A DNA stretch of 34,468 nucleotides, taken from NCBI GenBank assembly GCA_937873175.1, contig CALMVT010000561.1:1-34468 (forward strand), read 5' to 3'. Positions 8,075-16,399 of the stretch are shown in pieces. This DNA comes from an uncultured Acetobacteraceae bacterium. Its GTDB lineage: Bacteria; Pseudomonadota; Alphaproteobacteria; Acetobacterales; Acetobacteraceae. Under the pieces are notes generated by a model. It did no database searches and was not told where the DNA came from. It saw only the letters and a list, made by a program, of their open reading frames with translations. Both the position numbers and the translations under genes were made by a program. Position 1 is the first letter of the stretch; each line of letters opens with the position of its first letter.

Positions 8075-8940
8075 TACTCGGCGGCTTGGGCGAACGGCAT
8101 GCCGGTCTCGATCGGCAGGCTCTCGTCACGGCTCCATTCGTTCCATGACCCGAAGTACATCCGCACGTCGCGCACCCCGGCCTCGCGCAGCGCGACCAGG
8201 GTGTTGGACGCGCGGGCGCCCTTGAAGCAATAAAGGTAAACTGGGGTGGACGGCGTGATGCCGACGGTGTGCGCTTCCGCCTTGATCTCGTCCGGGGCCT
8301 TGAACATCGGGCCGGCGCCGGTCGGCTTCATCAGGCGATACCATTCCAGCCAGCGCGCGCCGGGGATGCGGCCCTTGCGCGGGCAGAAGTCCGGGCCGTA
8401 GGGTGAGGAGCTGGCGCCGATCCACTCGTCCACGTCGCGCACGTCGAGCTTCACGATGGCGTCATTGCTCACCGCGGCCAGCATGGCGTTGCGGTCGATC
8501 ATCATGTCGCTGCCGGTCTCGCTCAATGGGAAGGTTTTTGCTGCCGGCGCTGCCGGGTCGGTGCTGACGGGCAGGCCGGCCGCTTTCCAAGCCTGCATGC
8601 CGCCGTGCAGGACGCGCGCCTTTTCGTAGCCGAGCCAGCTCAACAGGAAGTAACCGCGGCAGGACTGGCCGAAGCCGGAGTTCATGCTTTCCTCGTAGCA
8701 CACCGCGGTTTCCGCACCGGACAGCCCGGCGGCGCCAAAGGCGTCGGCGAACTTTTGGCGCAGCGCCGCCATGCCCTCGGGCGTCGAGGTCGCGAGGTAG
8801 GTGAAGATCTCATGCACGTTGACCGCGCCCGGGATGTGCCCGGCGGCAAAAGCGTCCGGCGAGCGCGTGTCGATCACCACGACACCCGCACCCATCATCC
8901 CCTGCAGCTCGGCCGGGGTCAGCAACACGTTCTCGGTCAT
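8074..8940 (-). CDS. Two-domain rhodanese / sulfurtransferase
   Basis: A 288-residue tandem rhodanese protein, as in thiosulfate or 3-mercaptopyruvate sulfurtransferases, which move a persulfide sulfur to thiol or cyanide acceptors. The N-terminal domain has VVIDTRSPDAFAAGHIPGAV and a non-catalytic loop AVCYEESMNSG. The C-terminal domain has KLDVRDVDEWIGASSS and the active-site loop YCFKGARASNT with the catalytic Cys. The loop is neither the classic CRKGVT of thiosulfate enzymes nor CGSGVT of mercaptopyruvate enzymes, so the donor is uncertain. It is the last gene of the osmC-ACAD-sulfurtransferase operon, 26 nt after the ACAD-like gene. Confidence 0.88.
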   Translation of the reverse strand: MTENVLLTPAELQGMMGAGVVVIDTRSPDAFAAGHIPGAVNVHEIFTYLATSTPEGMAALRQKFADAFGAAGLSGAETAVCYEESMNSGFGQSCRGYFLLSWLGYEKARVLHGGMQAWKAAGLPVSTDPAAPAAKTFPLSETGSDMMIDRNAMLAAVSNDAIVKLDVRDVDEWIGASSSPYGPDFCPRKGRIPGARWLEWYRLMKPTGAGPMFKAPDEIKAEAHTVGITPSTPVYLYCFKGARASNTLVALREAGVRDVRMYFGSWNEWSRDESLPIETGMPFAQAAE

Positions 8941-8966
8941 GCTCGAAACTCCTGTGGCGAAGGTGG

Positions 8967-10109
8967 TCAGTGCAGGCGTCCGGGCGCCACGCGAAGCTCG
9001 GGGCGGCTCAGCTCCCCGCGGAGGTGGCGGATGGACGGGGTGATGATCGCGACGAAATGGCCCTCGCGGATGCGGCGGTTCACCGGCGATCCCAAAAGGT
9101 AGCCGCGGGCGCCGGCATGCATCAGCGCGGCCTGCCCGGCTTCCAGCGTCAGCTCGCTGATGCGCAGGCGGGCGGCCAGCACGGCGCGGAGGTATTCCGG
9201 CGCCTGTTCCAGCGGCGTCGCGGCGAGGCGCGCGATCTCCCCGCGCACGGCCAGGAGGTCGGCGGCGAAGTCGCCGGCGCGGCGGGGCAGATGCTGGTTG
9301 GTGTGGCCGTGCGTCACGTCGGCTTCCCGCATCAGGGCGATGCAGGCTTCCGTCACGCCGAGGCCCATGCCGGTCTGCAGCAGGATGAAGCCGGCCTTGA
9401 TGCGGCGAATCATGTCGCCCAGCGGGTCGGCCAGCAGCATCTCGTCGGCGATGAAGGCGCGGCGGAACAGCACGCTGTAGGTGCCGGTGCCTTCCAGAGC
9501 CACGAAATGGACGTTCTGCTTGAGATCGACGCCGGGCTGGCCGCAGCGGATCATCGCCATGACCCGGTGGTCCGGGTGGTCGGCATCCACGAACACCGTG
9601 CCGAACAGGTGTCCCGGGCCGAGGTTGCTGACCCAGGGCAGCACGCCGGACACCTCGTAGCCGCCGGGCACGCGGCGGCCGCGCAGCTTAAACGTCTCAA
9701 TGCCGGACAAGGACTTCATCGGGTTGGACAGGCCGGTGCCGCCCATGGCGGCGCCTCCTGCCAGGCCGGGCTGCAGTTCGTCGCGCAGCGCCATGTTGTC
9801 CGACTGCTCCAAGTACCAGCCGGCGGCGTCCTGGCACCAGGTGCAGAAGGCGGTGGACATGCAGGTTTCGCCCACGGTTGCCATGGCGTCGATCGCGGCG
9901 GCGATGCTGGGACGCGGGGCGTGGGCGGCGAGGTGATGGGCGAACAGCCCGGCGCCGCCCAGGGCGCGCATCGCCTCTGCGGGATACAGGCCGTCATGGT
10001 CGATCTGCTTCACCAAGGGCGCCAGCTCCGCGGCGATGGCGGCGCGGAGCGCGGCGTCGTCGGATGGGAGCGCTGCCTGGGCGCCGCCATGGATCGCGGT
10101 CTCGCTCAT
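8967..10109 (-). CDS. Acyl-CoA dehydrogenase-fold flavoprotein
   Basis: A 380-residue protein of the acyl-CoA dehydrogenase superfamily. N-terminal helices are followed by a mid domain with GGAAMGGTGLSNPMKSL and VSGVLPWVSNLGPGHLFGT, the flavin-facing strand region, then a C-terminal helical bundle. The C-terminus has NRRIREGHFVAIITPSIRHL rather than the usual ACAD ending, and I cannot place the canonical catalytic Glu. It may therefore be closer to DszC/SfnC-like flavin monooxygenases that use this fold for sulfur compounds. It lies 16 nt after the osmC-like gene and 26 nt before a sulfurtransferase, which fits a sulfur or redox role. Exact substrate unknown. Confidence 0.8.
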   Translation of the reverse strand: MSETAIHGGAQAALPSDDAALRAAIAAELAPLVKQIDHDGLYPAEAMRALGGAGLFAHHLAAHAPRPSIAAAIDAMATVGETCMSTAFCTWCQDAAGWYLEQSDNMALRDELQPGLAGGAAMGGTGLSNPMKSLSGIETFKLRGRRVPGGYEVSGVLPWVSNLGPGHLFGTVFVDADHPDHRVMAMIRCGQPGVDLKQNVHFVALEGTGTYSVLFRRAFIADEMLLADPLGDMIRRIKAGFILLQTGMGLGVTEACIALMREADVTHGHTNQHLPRRAGDFAADLLAVRGEIARLAATPLEQAPEYLRAVLAARLRISELTLEAGQAALMHAGARGYLLGSPVNRRIREGHFVAIITPSIRHLRGELSRPELRVAPGRLH

Positions 10110-10125
10110 GGCAACGCTCCCCCTA

Positions 10126-10719
10126 TCAAACGGACTTGACGTCGAGGCCGACCGGCTTGGTGAAAGTGTTGGCGACTGGGGACCACTTGGTGGCGTGGGC
10201 GATCAATCCGTCGAGGTCCTCCCGCGGCGCGTCGGCTTCCAGGTGCACCACCGCGCGCACCGCATCGAAGCCGACCGGCTTCGGCGAGGTGTCGCCGGTG
10301 CCCCACACGGCGGTGATGTTGATGTCGGCCTCAAGCTCGATTTCCAGCGTGCGCACGGTGATGCCGCGGGCCACCGCGTTGGCGTGGATGCCAACCGCGA
10401 GGCAGGAGCCGAGCGCGGCCAGCGACGCTTCCGACGGGTTCGGCGCGGTGTCGTCGCCGAGCAGGCCCGGCGGCTCGTCCACGATGTAGGGCGGCAGGTC
10501 ACGGATCATATTGAGGTGGCGGAACCGACCCTCGGCGATTGTGCGGCACTTGAGGGTTTTGACGGCCTTGGGATCCGCGCGGCCCTTGGCGATCAGGGTG
10601 TCGAGGCCGTCCTTATCGATCGGGGCGAGGCAGCCCGTCATGGCTGTGGCTGGGGCCGCGGCTGGGGCGGTGACTGGCGTGGTGGCGGGCATGGCCGCGG
10701 CTTTGGCAGTAGCACTCAT
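10126..10719 (-). CDS. OsmC family protein
   Basis: A 197-residue OsmC/Ohr-superfamily protein. An Ala/Thr/Pro-rich N-terminal stretch of about 28 residues precedes the fold, which contains NPSEASLAALGSCLAVGIHANAV with the likely peroxidatic Cys. At the position of the second, resolving Cys the sequence is KWSPVANTFTKPVGL, with Ser instead of Cys, as in several OsmC subgroups. Other Cys residues (in TGCLAP and LKCRT) could substitute. It would reduce hydroperoxides or bind a thiol or sulfur species; this is inferred. First gene of the operon opposite the TetR regulator. Confidence 0.85.
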   Translation of the reverse strand: MSATAKAAAMPATTPVTAPAAAPATAMTGCLAPIDKDGLDTLIAKGRADPKAVKTLKCRTIAEGRFRHLNMIRDLPPYIVDEPPGLLGDDTAPNPSEASLAALGSCLAVGIHANAVARGITVRTLEIELEADINITAVWGTGDTSPKPVGFDAVRAVVHLEADAPREDLDGLIAHATKWSPVANTFTKPVGLDVKSV

Positions 10720-10941
10720 CCCTGAAAACTCCTCATCGTATCCCGGAACAGACCGGTCAGTCTCGACGACGCTTGTGCAGGTTGCGTGCCAAACACGGGC
10801 GGGATGCGCGCCAAGCCTGGTTTGACCGGCACACGCTTTGCGCTGACACTCCGGACCGCTTTGACCGTGCCGAAACCAAAACGCAATGGTCGGTATTCAG
10901 GCAGCGATTGCTTCATAAACAGCCATTTTGAAAGGTTTGAG
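10720..10941. promoter_or_regulatory. Divergent control region between osmC-like gene and tetR
   Basis: This 222-nt intergenic region must hold both divergent promoters. The osmC side has a GAGGAG ribosome-binding site just before its ATG and the palindrome-like AGACCGGTCAGTCT (10750..10763). The tetR side has AT-richer sequence around 10900-10935 that could hold its promoter. No open reading frame here looks real. Confidence 0.6.
10750..10763. promoter_or_regulatory. Candidate TetR operator
   Basis: AGACCGGTCAGTCT contains the perfect palindrome GACCGGTC (10751..10758), and its ends AGAC/GTCT also form an inverted repeat. It sits 31-44 nt upstream of the osmC-like start, where a repressor would block transcription. 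Binding by the adjacent TetR protein is inferred. Confidence 0.4.
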
Positions 10942-11565
10942 ATGGGAGACGGGTCAACTGCCCAGGACGGAGGCACTGCCTTGGCGCCAAGTCCGCGCCG
11001 GGCGCCCCCGCACGAGCGGATCATCGAGGTGGCACGCGACCTGTTCTGCCGGGACGGCATTCACGCAACGGGGATCGACCGCATCCTGGCCGAGGCGGGC
11101 GCGTCGAAGATGACGCTTTACGGGCGATTCGGCTCCAAAGAGGCGTTGGTCCGGGAAGTGTTGGCGCGGGAAGGCGCGGAGTGGCGCGCAACGTTTTTCG
11201 CGCTGGTCGAGGCGGCCGGCCCGGACCCGACTAGCCAGTTGCGGGCGACGATCCCCGCGCTGCGCAGTTGGTTCGAGGGGGCACGGTTCTACGGCTGCCC
11301 CTTCATGAACGCCGCGGCGGAGCACAGCAAAGGCCGCAGCGGCGGCGAGCCTTGGCTGCGGGAGATGACGGCGCAGCACCACGCCGCGGTGATCGCGTTC
11401 CTCGCCGGGCTGGCGCAGGCAGCCGGGTATGCCGAGCCGCGGATGCTGGCCCGGCAGATCCTACTGCTGCTGGATGGCGCGATTGCCGCGCTGATGGTAA
11501 GCGGCGACGAGGGCGTGCTGGACGTGGCGGCGCGCAACCTGCAGGCGGTGCTGCGGACGGGCTGA
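10942..11565 (+). CDS. TetR family transcriptional regulator
   Basis: A 207-residue TetR/AcrR-type repressor. The N-terminal helix-turn-helix domain (about residues 23-70) reads PHERIIEVARDLFCRDGIHA, then IDRILAEAGASKMTLYGRF and SKEALVREVLA. The C-terminal ligand domain includes LRSWFEGARFYGCPFMNAAAE and ends with ILLLLDGAIAALMVSGDE. I chose the ATG at 10942; the frame is open to 10786, but that would add about 50 unconserved residues in the promoter region. Divergent to osmC-ACAD-sulfurtransferase, its probable target. The single Cys in YGCPF could sense oxidants, though this is speculation. Ends 6 nt before the convergent metW stop. Confidence 0.88.
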   Translation: MGDGSTAQDGGTALAPSPRRAPPHERIIEVARDLFCRDGIHATGIDRILAEAGASKMTLYGRFGSKEALVREVLAREGAEWRATFFALVEAAGPDPTSQLRATIPALRSWFEGARFYGCPFMNAAAEHSKGRSGGEPWLREMTAQHHAAVIAFLAGLAQAAGYAEPRMLARQILLLLDGAIAALMVSGDEGVLDVAARNLQAVLRTG

Positions 11566-11583
11566 CGCCGATCAGGCTCGGCG
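11566..11583. terminator. Candidate bidirectional terminator between tetR and metW
   Basis: CGCCGA (11566..11571) and TCGGCG (11578..11583) pair around TCAGGC exactly at the junction of the two convergent genes, overlapping the metW stop. The stem is GC-rich with no T-run on either side. Confidence 0.35.
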
Positions 11584-12216
11584 CAGCAGAAACAGCGCCT
11601 GCTCGCCGAACAGGTTGGCGAGGCTGGGAAAGCGGCGCCAGGGCGCTTGCTGGCCCTCGTTGTCCACCGCGAGCCAGCGCTCCACGGCATAGCCCTCCTG
11701 CGCGCACAGCACGAAGAAGTCGCGGATCGTGCAGGGATGGATGTTCGGCGTCTCGTACCAGGGCCGGTCCCAGGTCGGCGTCATCGGCATGCGTCCGGAC
11801 CGCACGAGCTGCCAGCGCACCCGCCAATGGCCGAAGTTCGGGAAGCTGACCAGCCCGCGGGTGCCGATGCGCAGCATCTGGCGCAACACTTCCTGGGGAC
11901 GCTCCACCGCCTGCAGCGTGCGGGACAGCACCACGTAATCGAACAGGCCGTCCGGGTAGTGAGCGAGGTCGGTGTCGGCATCCCCGTGCATCACCGGCAG
12001 GCCGTGCGCCACGGCGCGGGTGACTTCGGCCATGTCGATCTCGATACCGCGGGCGTCGCAGCCGCGGGTGCGGAACAGGTATTCGATCAACGTCCCGTCG
12101 CCGCTGCCGATGTCGAGCACGCGGGACGCCGGGGCGATCATCTCCGACATCAGGCGCAGGTCGAACCGCACCTTGGTGCGGCCGGGCCGCTCGATGGGGG
12201 GCGGGTGCGGGCTCAC
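11572..12216 (-). CDS. metW: Methionine biosynthesis protein MetW
   Basis: A 214-residue class I SAM-dependent methyltransferase-fold protein. The SAM-binding motif [15 protein letters not shown] is near residues 33-47, with IEIDM following and [20 protein letters not shown] later. The conserved region [14 protein letters not shown] is diagnostic of MetW. By family knowledge MetW partners with MetX in homoserine acetylation and methionine synthesis in proteobacteria. The GTG start at 12216 overlaps the metX stop by four bases (GTGA), which indicates translational coupling. Confidence 0.95.
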   Translation of the reverse strand: MSPHPPPIERPGRTKVRFDLRLMSEMIAPASRVLDIGSGDGTLIEYLFRTRGCDARGIEIDMAEVTRAVAHGLPVMHGDADTDLAHYPDGLFDYVVLSRTLQAVERPQEVLRQMLRIGTRGLVSFPNFGHWRVRWQLVRSGRMPMTPTWDRPWYETPNIHPCTIRDFFVLCAQEGYAVERWLAVDNEGQQAPWRRFPSLANLFGEQALFLLRRA

Positions 12217-13361
12217 AGCCCGGCGTGCTCGGCGCAGCCGGACAGGAAGCCGGACAGGGCGCGGTGGAAGTCCGGCTCGTCCAGCAGGAAAGCGTCATGG
12301 CCCTTGTCGCTGGCGATCTCGACGAAGCTGACGTTGGCGCCGGCCCGGTTCAGCGCGCGGGCGATGGCGCGGGACTGCGCGGTGGGGAACAGCCAGTCGC
12401 TGTCGAAGCTGACGATGCAGAACCGGGTGGCAGTGCCGCGGAACGCCTGGGCCAAGTCGCCACCGTGGTCGGCCGCGAGGTCGAAGTAGTCCATGGCGCG
12501 GGTGATGGTCAGGTAGCTGTTGGCGTCGAAGCGGTTGACAAAGGTGCTGCCCTGGTGGCGCAGGTAGCTTTCCACCTCGAACATGTCGCCGAACAGGGAG
12601 GTCGTGCCCGTGGCGGGGATCTGCAGGCGGCGGCCGAACTTGCGGGTCAGCGCCTGCTCGCTGAGGTATGTGATGTGCGCGGCCATGCGCGCCACCGCCA
12701 GGCCGCGGGCGGGGATCGTGCCGTGCCGCCAGTACTCGCCGCCGGCCCAATCGGGATCGGCGAACACGGCCTGGCGCCCGACTTCATGGAAGGCGATATT
12801 CTGCGCCGAGTGGAAGGCGGCGGTGGCGACCGGGATGGCGGCGAACACCTGGTGGGGGTAGGTCGCGGCCCATTCGAGCACCTGCATCCCGCCCATGGAG
12901 CCGCCCACGGCCGCGAACAGGCAGGAGATGCTCAGGCGGTCGATCAGCAGCCGCTGGGCGCGGACCATGTCGCGGATGGTGATGGGCGGGAAGTCCGTGC
13001 CCCATGGCGGCGCGTCCGGCGTGTCGTCGCGCGGGCTGCGCGGCCCGGTGCTGCCCATGCAGCCGCCCAGCACGTTGGCGCAGATGACGAAGAACCGATC
13101 GGTGTCGATCGGACGGCCCGGCCCCACGACTTGGCTCCACCAGCCGGGCTTGCCGGTCCCGGGATGCGGCTCCGCCACATACTGGTCGCCGGTCAGCGCG
13201 TGGCAGGCGAGGATAGCGTTCGACCGGGCGGCGTTCAGCGTGCCATAGGTTTGGTAAGCAACGGTGACGGCGGGCAGCGCCACGCCGCAGTCAAGCATGA
13301 AGCGGCCGTCGAAGGTCGCGGATTGATGGGTGTCGCGGGACGGGATGTCCAGATGATCCAT
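12213..13361 (-). CDS. metX: Homoserine O-acetyltransferase
   Basis: An alpha/beta hydrolase that transfers acetyl (or succinyl) from CoA to homoserine, the first committed step of methionine synthesis. Visible motifs are [24 protein letters not shown], the nucleophile elbow [13 protein letters not shown], and the catalytic Asp and His in [10 protein letters not shown] and [10 protein letters not shown] place the start at ATG 13361 ([13 protein letters not shown], 382 residues), the usual MetX length. An in-frame ATG at 13436 would add 25 residues and is possible. Starts further up would run into the divergent chorismate mutase gene. Acyl donor specificity is not decided here. Confidence 0.93.
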   Translation of the reverse strand: MDHLDIPSRDTHQSATFDGRFMLDCGVALPAVTVAYQTYGTLNAARSNAILACHALTGDQYVAEPHPGTGKPGWWSQVVGPGRPIDTDRFFVICANVLGGCMGSTGPRSPRDDTPDAPPWGTDFPPITIRDMVRAQRLLIDRLSISCLFAAVGGSMGGMQVLEWAATYPHQVFAAIPVATAAFHSAQNIAFHEVGRQAVFADPDWAGGEYWRHGTIPARGLAVARMAAHITYLSEQALTRKFGRRLQIPATGTTSLFGDMFEVESYLRHQGSTFVNRFDANSYLTITRAMDYFDLAADHGGDLAQAFRGTATRFCIVSFDSDWLFPTAQSRAIARALNRAGANVSFVEIASDKGHDAFLLDEPDFHRALSGFLSGCAEHAGL

Positions 13362-13504
13362 GATAGGGGCTGCATAGGCCGCATGAACTTTGCGGGCAAC
13401 CTCGGCCTGCGTGTTTGTGACGCGCGGCCTTGCCATGGATGGCTTACAAGATGTAACGCTTCCGCCATTTGTTTTCCTCATCCCGGAAAGTCTCAGCGAC
13501 TGTG
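13362..13504. promoter_or_regulatory. Divergent metX / chorismate mutase control region
   Basis: About 143 nt separate the chosen starts. An AT-rich pocket around 13440-13485 holds the palindrome TTACAAGATGTAA (13444..13456) and is the likely site of divergent promoters. I looked for the SAM-II riboswitch common upstream of alphaproteobacterial metX genes and did not recognise its conserved core. Confidence 0.45.
13444..13456. promoter_or_regulatory. TTACA-N3-TGTAA palindrome
   Basis: TTACA (13444..13448) and TGTAA (13452..13456) are perfect inverted repeats around AGA in the metX/chorismate mutase intergenic region. It could be a repressor operator. It is short enough to be chance. Confidence 0.3.
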
Positions 13505-14383
13505 ATGTCCAGTCCGTCCCAAACACAGCCGGCCGCGCCGGCCAAGATGCCCGACCTTGTTTCGCTGCGGGCTGAGCTGGACCGGTTGGACGACACGCTC
13601 CACAACACGCTGATGCGCCGGGCGGAGGTGGTGAAGCAGGTGGCGGCGCTGCGGGTAAAAGGCCCCGTGCCGCTGCGGCCGGGACGGGAAGCCGCCATTA
13701 TCCGGCGCTTGCTGGCCCGGCATGACGGCGGGTTGCCGGCGTTCGGCATCGTGCGCATTTGGCGCGAACTGCTCGGCACCACGACGGCGCAGCAGCATCC
13801 CCTGGTGGTCAGCGTGTGCGAAGCCGGGGGCGACCCGGCGTTCCTGGCCCTGGCGCGGGAGCACTTCGGGGCGCTGACCCCGATGCGCCCGCATCGCAGC
13901 CCGGCCGAGGCACTTGCAGACATACGCGCCGGGCGGGCGACCGTGGCCGTGCTGCCGATGCCGGCGCAAGGCGAGGCAGCGTCCGATGCGTGGTGGACCG
14001 CGCTGCTGCACCCCGGCGATCCACGGGTGCACATCGTCGCCCGCCTGCCGTTCTGGGCACCGCGTCCAGAGGGAACGCCCGCCATGCAAGGGTTGGTGGT
14101 CAGCGCCGCGGCGCCGGACCCGAGCGGCCAGGATCGCTCGCTGCTGAGCTTGAAGCTGGCGGATGCTGACCGTGCGCGGCTGGACGCCGCTTTGGCTGCG
14201 GCCGGGTTTCATGTCGGGCCGGTGATCGTGCGGCACGGCGCTGACGGTTCGGCCGCCCGCGCGCTGGCGGAGGTCGAGGGGTTCGTCGGCGATGGCGACC
14301 CGCGGCTGCCGGCGCTGCGCGGGACGGAGTGCCTGCCCATGGTGCTGGGCGCCTACGCGGTGCCGGTTGGGGGAGAAATCTGA
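13505..14383 (+). CDS. Chorismate mutase with degenerate prephenate dehydratase- and ACT-like regions
   Basis: A 292-residue protein. Residues 16-92 are an AroQ-type chorismate mutase domain: [23 protein letters not shown], with R22, R39 and the R61-E62 pair matching active-site positions of the E. coli P-protein mutase. This domain converts chorismate to prephenate. Residues 98-200 resemble the two-lobed prephenate dehydratase fold ([21 protein letters not shown], then ATVAVLPMP), but no TRF motif is present. Residues 212-285 ([10 protein letters not shown] to [16 protein letters not shown]) look ACT-like. So this is probably a P-protein relative that kept the mutase and lost the dehydratase. 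The ATG at 13505 is chosen because the mutase alignment begins shortly after. Its stop overlaps the hisC ATG by one base (TGATG). Confidence 0.85.
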   Translation: MSSPSQTQPAAPAKMPDLVSLRAELDRLDDTLHNTLMRRAEVVKQVAALRVKGPVPLRPGREAAIIRRLLARHDGGLPAFGIVRIWRELLGTTTAQQHPLVVSVCEAGGDPAFLALAREHFGALTPMRPHRSPAEALADIRAGRATVAVLPMPAQGEAASDAWWTALLHPGDPRVHIVARLPFWAPRPEGTPAMQGLVVSAAAPDPSGQDRSLLSLKLADADRARLDAALAAAGFHVGPVIVRHGADGSAARALAEVEGFVGDGDPRLPALRGTECLPMVLGAYAVPVGGEI

Positions 14384-15480
14384 TGGGTCCGCAGCCGCGG
14401 GAGGGCATCCTCGGCATCGCGCCGTATGTGGGTGGCGAAAGCAAGGTGGCCGGACAGAACCGGACGATCATCCTTTCCTACAATGAGGGCGCGTTCGGCG
14501 TGCCGCCCGGCGCGCGTGCGGCCTATGCTGCAGCGGCGGGGGAGCTGCACCGTTATCCCGATGGCGGCGCGGAGGACCTGCGCTGGGCCATCGGCGCGCG
14601 GTTTGGGCTTGATCCCGCGCAGATCGTTTGCGGCGCCGGGTCCGACGACCTGATCTATCAACTGTGCCTGGCGTATGGCGGACCGGGCACCGAGCTGATC
14701 ATGAGCCGCCACGGGTTCAGCGTTTACGAGATCGCCGGTTCCTATGCCGGCTGCCGGGTCATCAAGACCCCGGAACGGCAGTTGACGGCCGACGTGGACG
14801 CGATGCTGGCGGCAGTGTCTGCGGCCACGCGGCTGGTGTTCCTGGCCAATCCGAACAACCCGACGGGCAGCCTGCTGCCGCAAGGGGAGGTCGAGCGGCT
14901 GCGGGCCGGGCTGCCGACCGATGTGCTGCTGGTATTGGATGCCGCTTATGCCGAGTACGTGGACCGTCCCGATTTCGACGCGGGCGCGCGTTTGGTGGAT
15001 GCGGGCGACAACACGGTGATGACCCGCACCTTCAGTAAGATCTTCGGCCTGGGCGGCCTGCGGCTGGGCTGGTGCTATGCGCCACCCGGGATCGTCGATG
15101 TGCTGAACCGAGTGCGCAGCCCGTTCAACGTGAGTCTCGCGGCGCAGGCGGCGGGAATTGCGGCGCTCGCCGAACCCGGCTGGGTCGAGGCGAGCCGCGC
15201 CCACAACACCCGCACCCGCGGCTGGCTTGCGGCGGAACTGGAGCGGAGCGGGGTCCGGGTTTGGCCGAGCGAGGGCAATTTCCTTCTGGCGGACTTCGGC
15301 AAGCCCGAGAAGGCCGGCGCCGCCCACGCCGCGTTGAAGGCGCGCGGGGTGATCGTACGGATGGTGGCGGGCTACGGCCTGCCGCAGTGCCTTCGCATCA
15401 CCATTGGCACGGCCGAGGAGTGCGCCACCGTGGCCGACATCGTGTCGGGGTTCATGGCGGCGCAGACGGCGCATGCCTGA
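14383..15480 (+). CDS. hisC: Histidinol-phosphate / aromatic aminotransferase (HisC type)
   Basis: A 365-residue fold-type I PLP aminotransferase of the HisC family. Visible features are [12 protein letters not shown] near the N-terminus, [15 protein letters not shown], the PLP-contact motif [19 protein letters not shown], the Schiff-base Lys in [15 protein letters not shown] and the substrate-carboxylate Arg near LRITIGT. Such enzymes transaminate imidazole-acetol phosphate and often phenylpyruvate, 4-hydroxyphenylpyruvate or prephenate. Its position between chorismate mutase and tyrA favours an aromatic role, which is inferred. Starts on the last base of the preceding stop and overlaps tyrA by 8 bases. 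Confidence 0.9.
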   Translation: MGPQPREGILGIAPYVGGESKVAGQNRTIILSYNEGAFGVPPGARAAYAAAAGELHRYPDGGAEDLRWAIGARFGLDPAQIVCGAGSDDLIYQLCLAYGGPGTELIMSRHGFSVYEIAGSYAGCRVIKTPERQLTADVDAMLAAVSAATRLVFLANPNNPTGSLLPQGEVERLRAGLPTDVLLVLDAAYAEYVDRPDFDAGARLVDAGDNTVMTRTFSKIFGLGGLRLGWCYAPPGIVDVLNRVRSPFNVSLAAQAAGIAALAEPGWVEASRAHNTRTRGWLAAELERSGVRVWPSEGNFLLADFGKPEKAGAAHAALKARGVIVRMVAGYGLPQCLRITIGTAEECATVADIVSGFMAAQTAHA

Positions 15481-16399
15481 GCATGGATCAGGGCGGCAAA
15501 GGCCGGTGTTCCAGCGCCTGACGCTGATCGGCGCCGGGCTGATTGGCAGTTCCATCGCGCGGGTGGCGCGGGAACGGCGGGATTTGGCGGCGGAGGTGGT
15601 CGTGACCGACCGCAGCGCCGCGGTACTGGACCGGGTTGCGGCGCTGGGCTTTGCCGACCGGATCGAGCCTGACACGGCGCGCGCTGCCGTCGGGGCGGAC
15701 TGCGTGATGCTGTGCGCGCCGGTCGGCACCTATGCCGCGATTGCCGCGGCCGTTGCGCCGCACTTAGCGCCATGCGCCATCGTCACGGACGTGGGGAGCA
15801 CCAAGGTGTCGGTTATCCGCGACGTGGGGCCGCTGCTGCCGCCGGATGTGCATTTCGTGCCGGCGCATCCTTTGGCAGGCACTGAGTACTCCGGCCCGGA
15901 TGCAGGGTTCAGCACGCTGTTCGAGGGCCGCTGGTGCCTGCTCACGCCGCCTGATGGCACCAGCCCGGCGGCGACCGAGCGGGTGGCCGAATTTTGGCGC
16001 CGGGCCGGCAGCATGGTTGAGTTGATGGAAGCGGTGCACCATGATCGCGTGGTGGCTGTCGTGAGCCATTTGCCGCACCTGATTGCATTCACCATCTGCA
16101 GCACCGCCGACGACCTGGCGACCGAAGGGGAAAGCGCTGCGGCCAGCCGGTCAGAGGTATTGAAGTTTGCTGCGTCCGGGTTCCGCGATTTCACCCGCAT
16201 CGCGTCGAGCGATCCCGTGATGTGGCGCGACGTGTTCCTGAACAACCGGGAAGCGTTGCTGGAAATGCTGGCGCGTTTCACCGAAGATACGCAGGCGATG
16301 GCCCGGGCTGTCCGCTGGGGTGATGCGGCCTACATCGAGGACCGTATCGGCCGCGGCCGCCAGATCCGGCGGGGGCTTATTGAGGCGAAGCAGGCGTGA
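15473..16399 (+). CDS. tyrA: Prephenate / cyclohexadienyl (arogenate) dehydrogenase
   Basis: A 308-residue TyrA-family enzyme that oxidatively decarboxylates prephenate or arogenate towards tyrosine. The Rossmann motif [17 protein letters not shown] lies near residues 15-31. [19 protein letters not shown] and [14 protein letters not shown] carry conserved catalytic and substrate residues, and [19 protein letters not shown] is a TyrA hallmark. ATG at 15473 gives an 8-base overlap with hisC; a GTG at 15506 is an alternative that trims 11 residues before the Rossmann fold. The stop overlaps the next gene (GTGA). No ACT domain is present, so feedback control must be elsewhere. Confidence 0.92.
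   Translation: MPEHGSGRQRPVFQRLTLIGAGLIGSSIARVARERRDLAAEVVVTDRSAAVLDRVAALGFADRIEPDTARAAVGADCVMLCAPVGTYAAIAAAVAPHLAPCAIVTDVGSTKVSVIRDVGPLLPPDVHFVPAHPLAGTEYSGPDAGFSTLFEGRWCLLTPPDGTSPAATERVAEFWRRAGSMVELMEAVHHDRVVAVVSHLPHLIAFTICSTADDLATEGESAAASRSEVLKFAASGFRDFTRIASSDPVMWRDVFLNNREALLEMLARFTEDTQAMARAVRWGDAAYIEDRIGRGRQIRRGLIEAKQA

Noticed and set aside
13362-13540. SAM-II riboswitch upstream of metX
   Set aside because: The conserved pseudoknot core I would expect was not recognisable on the minus strand. Absence is not proven without a model search.
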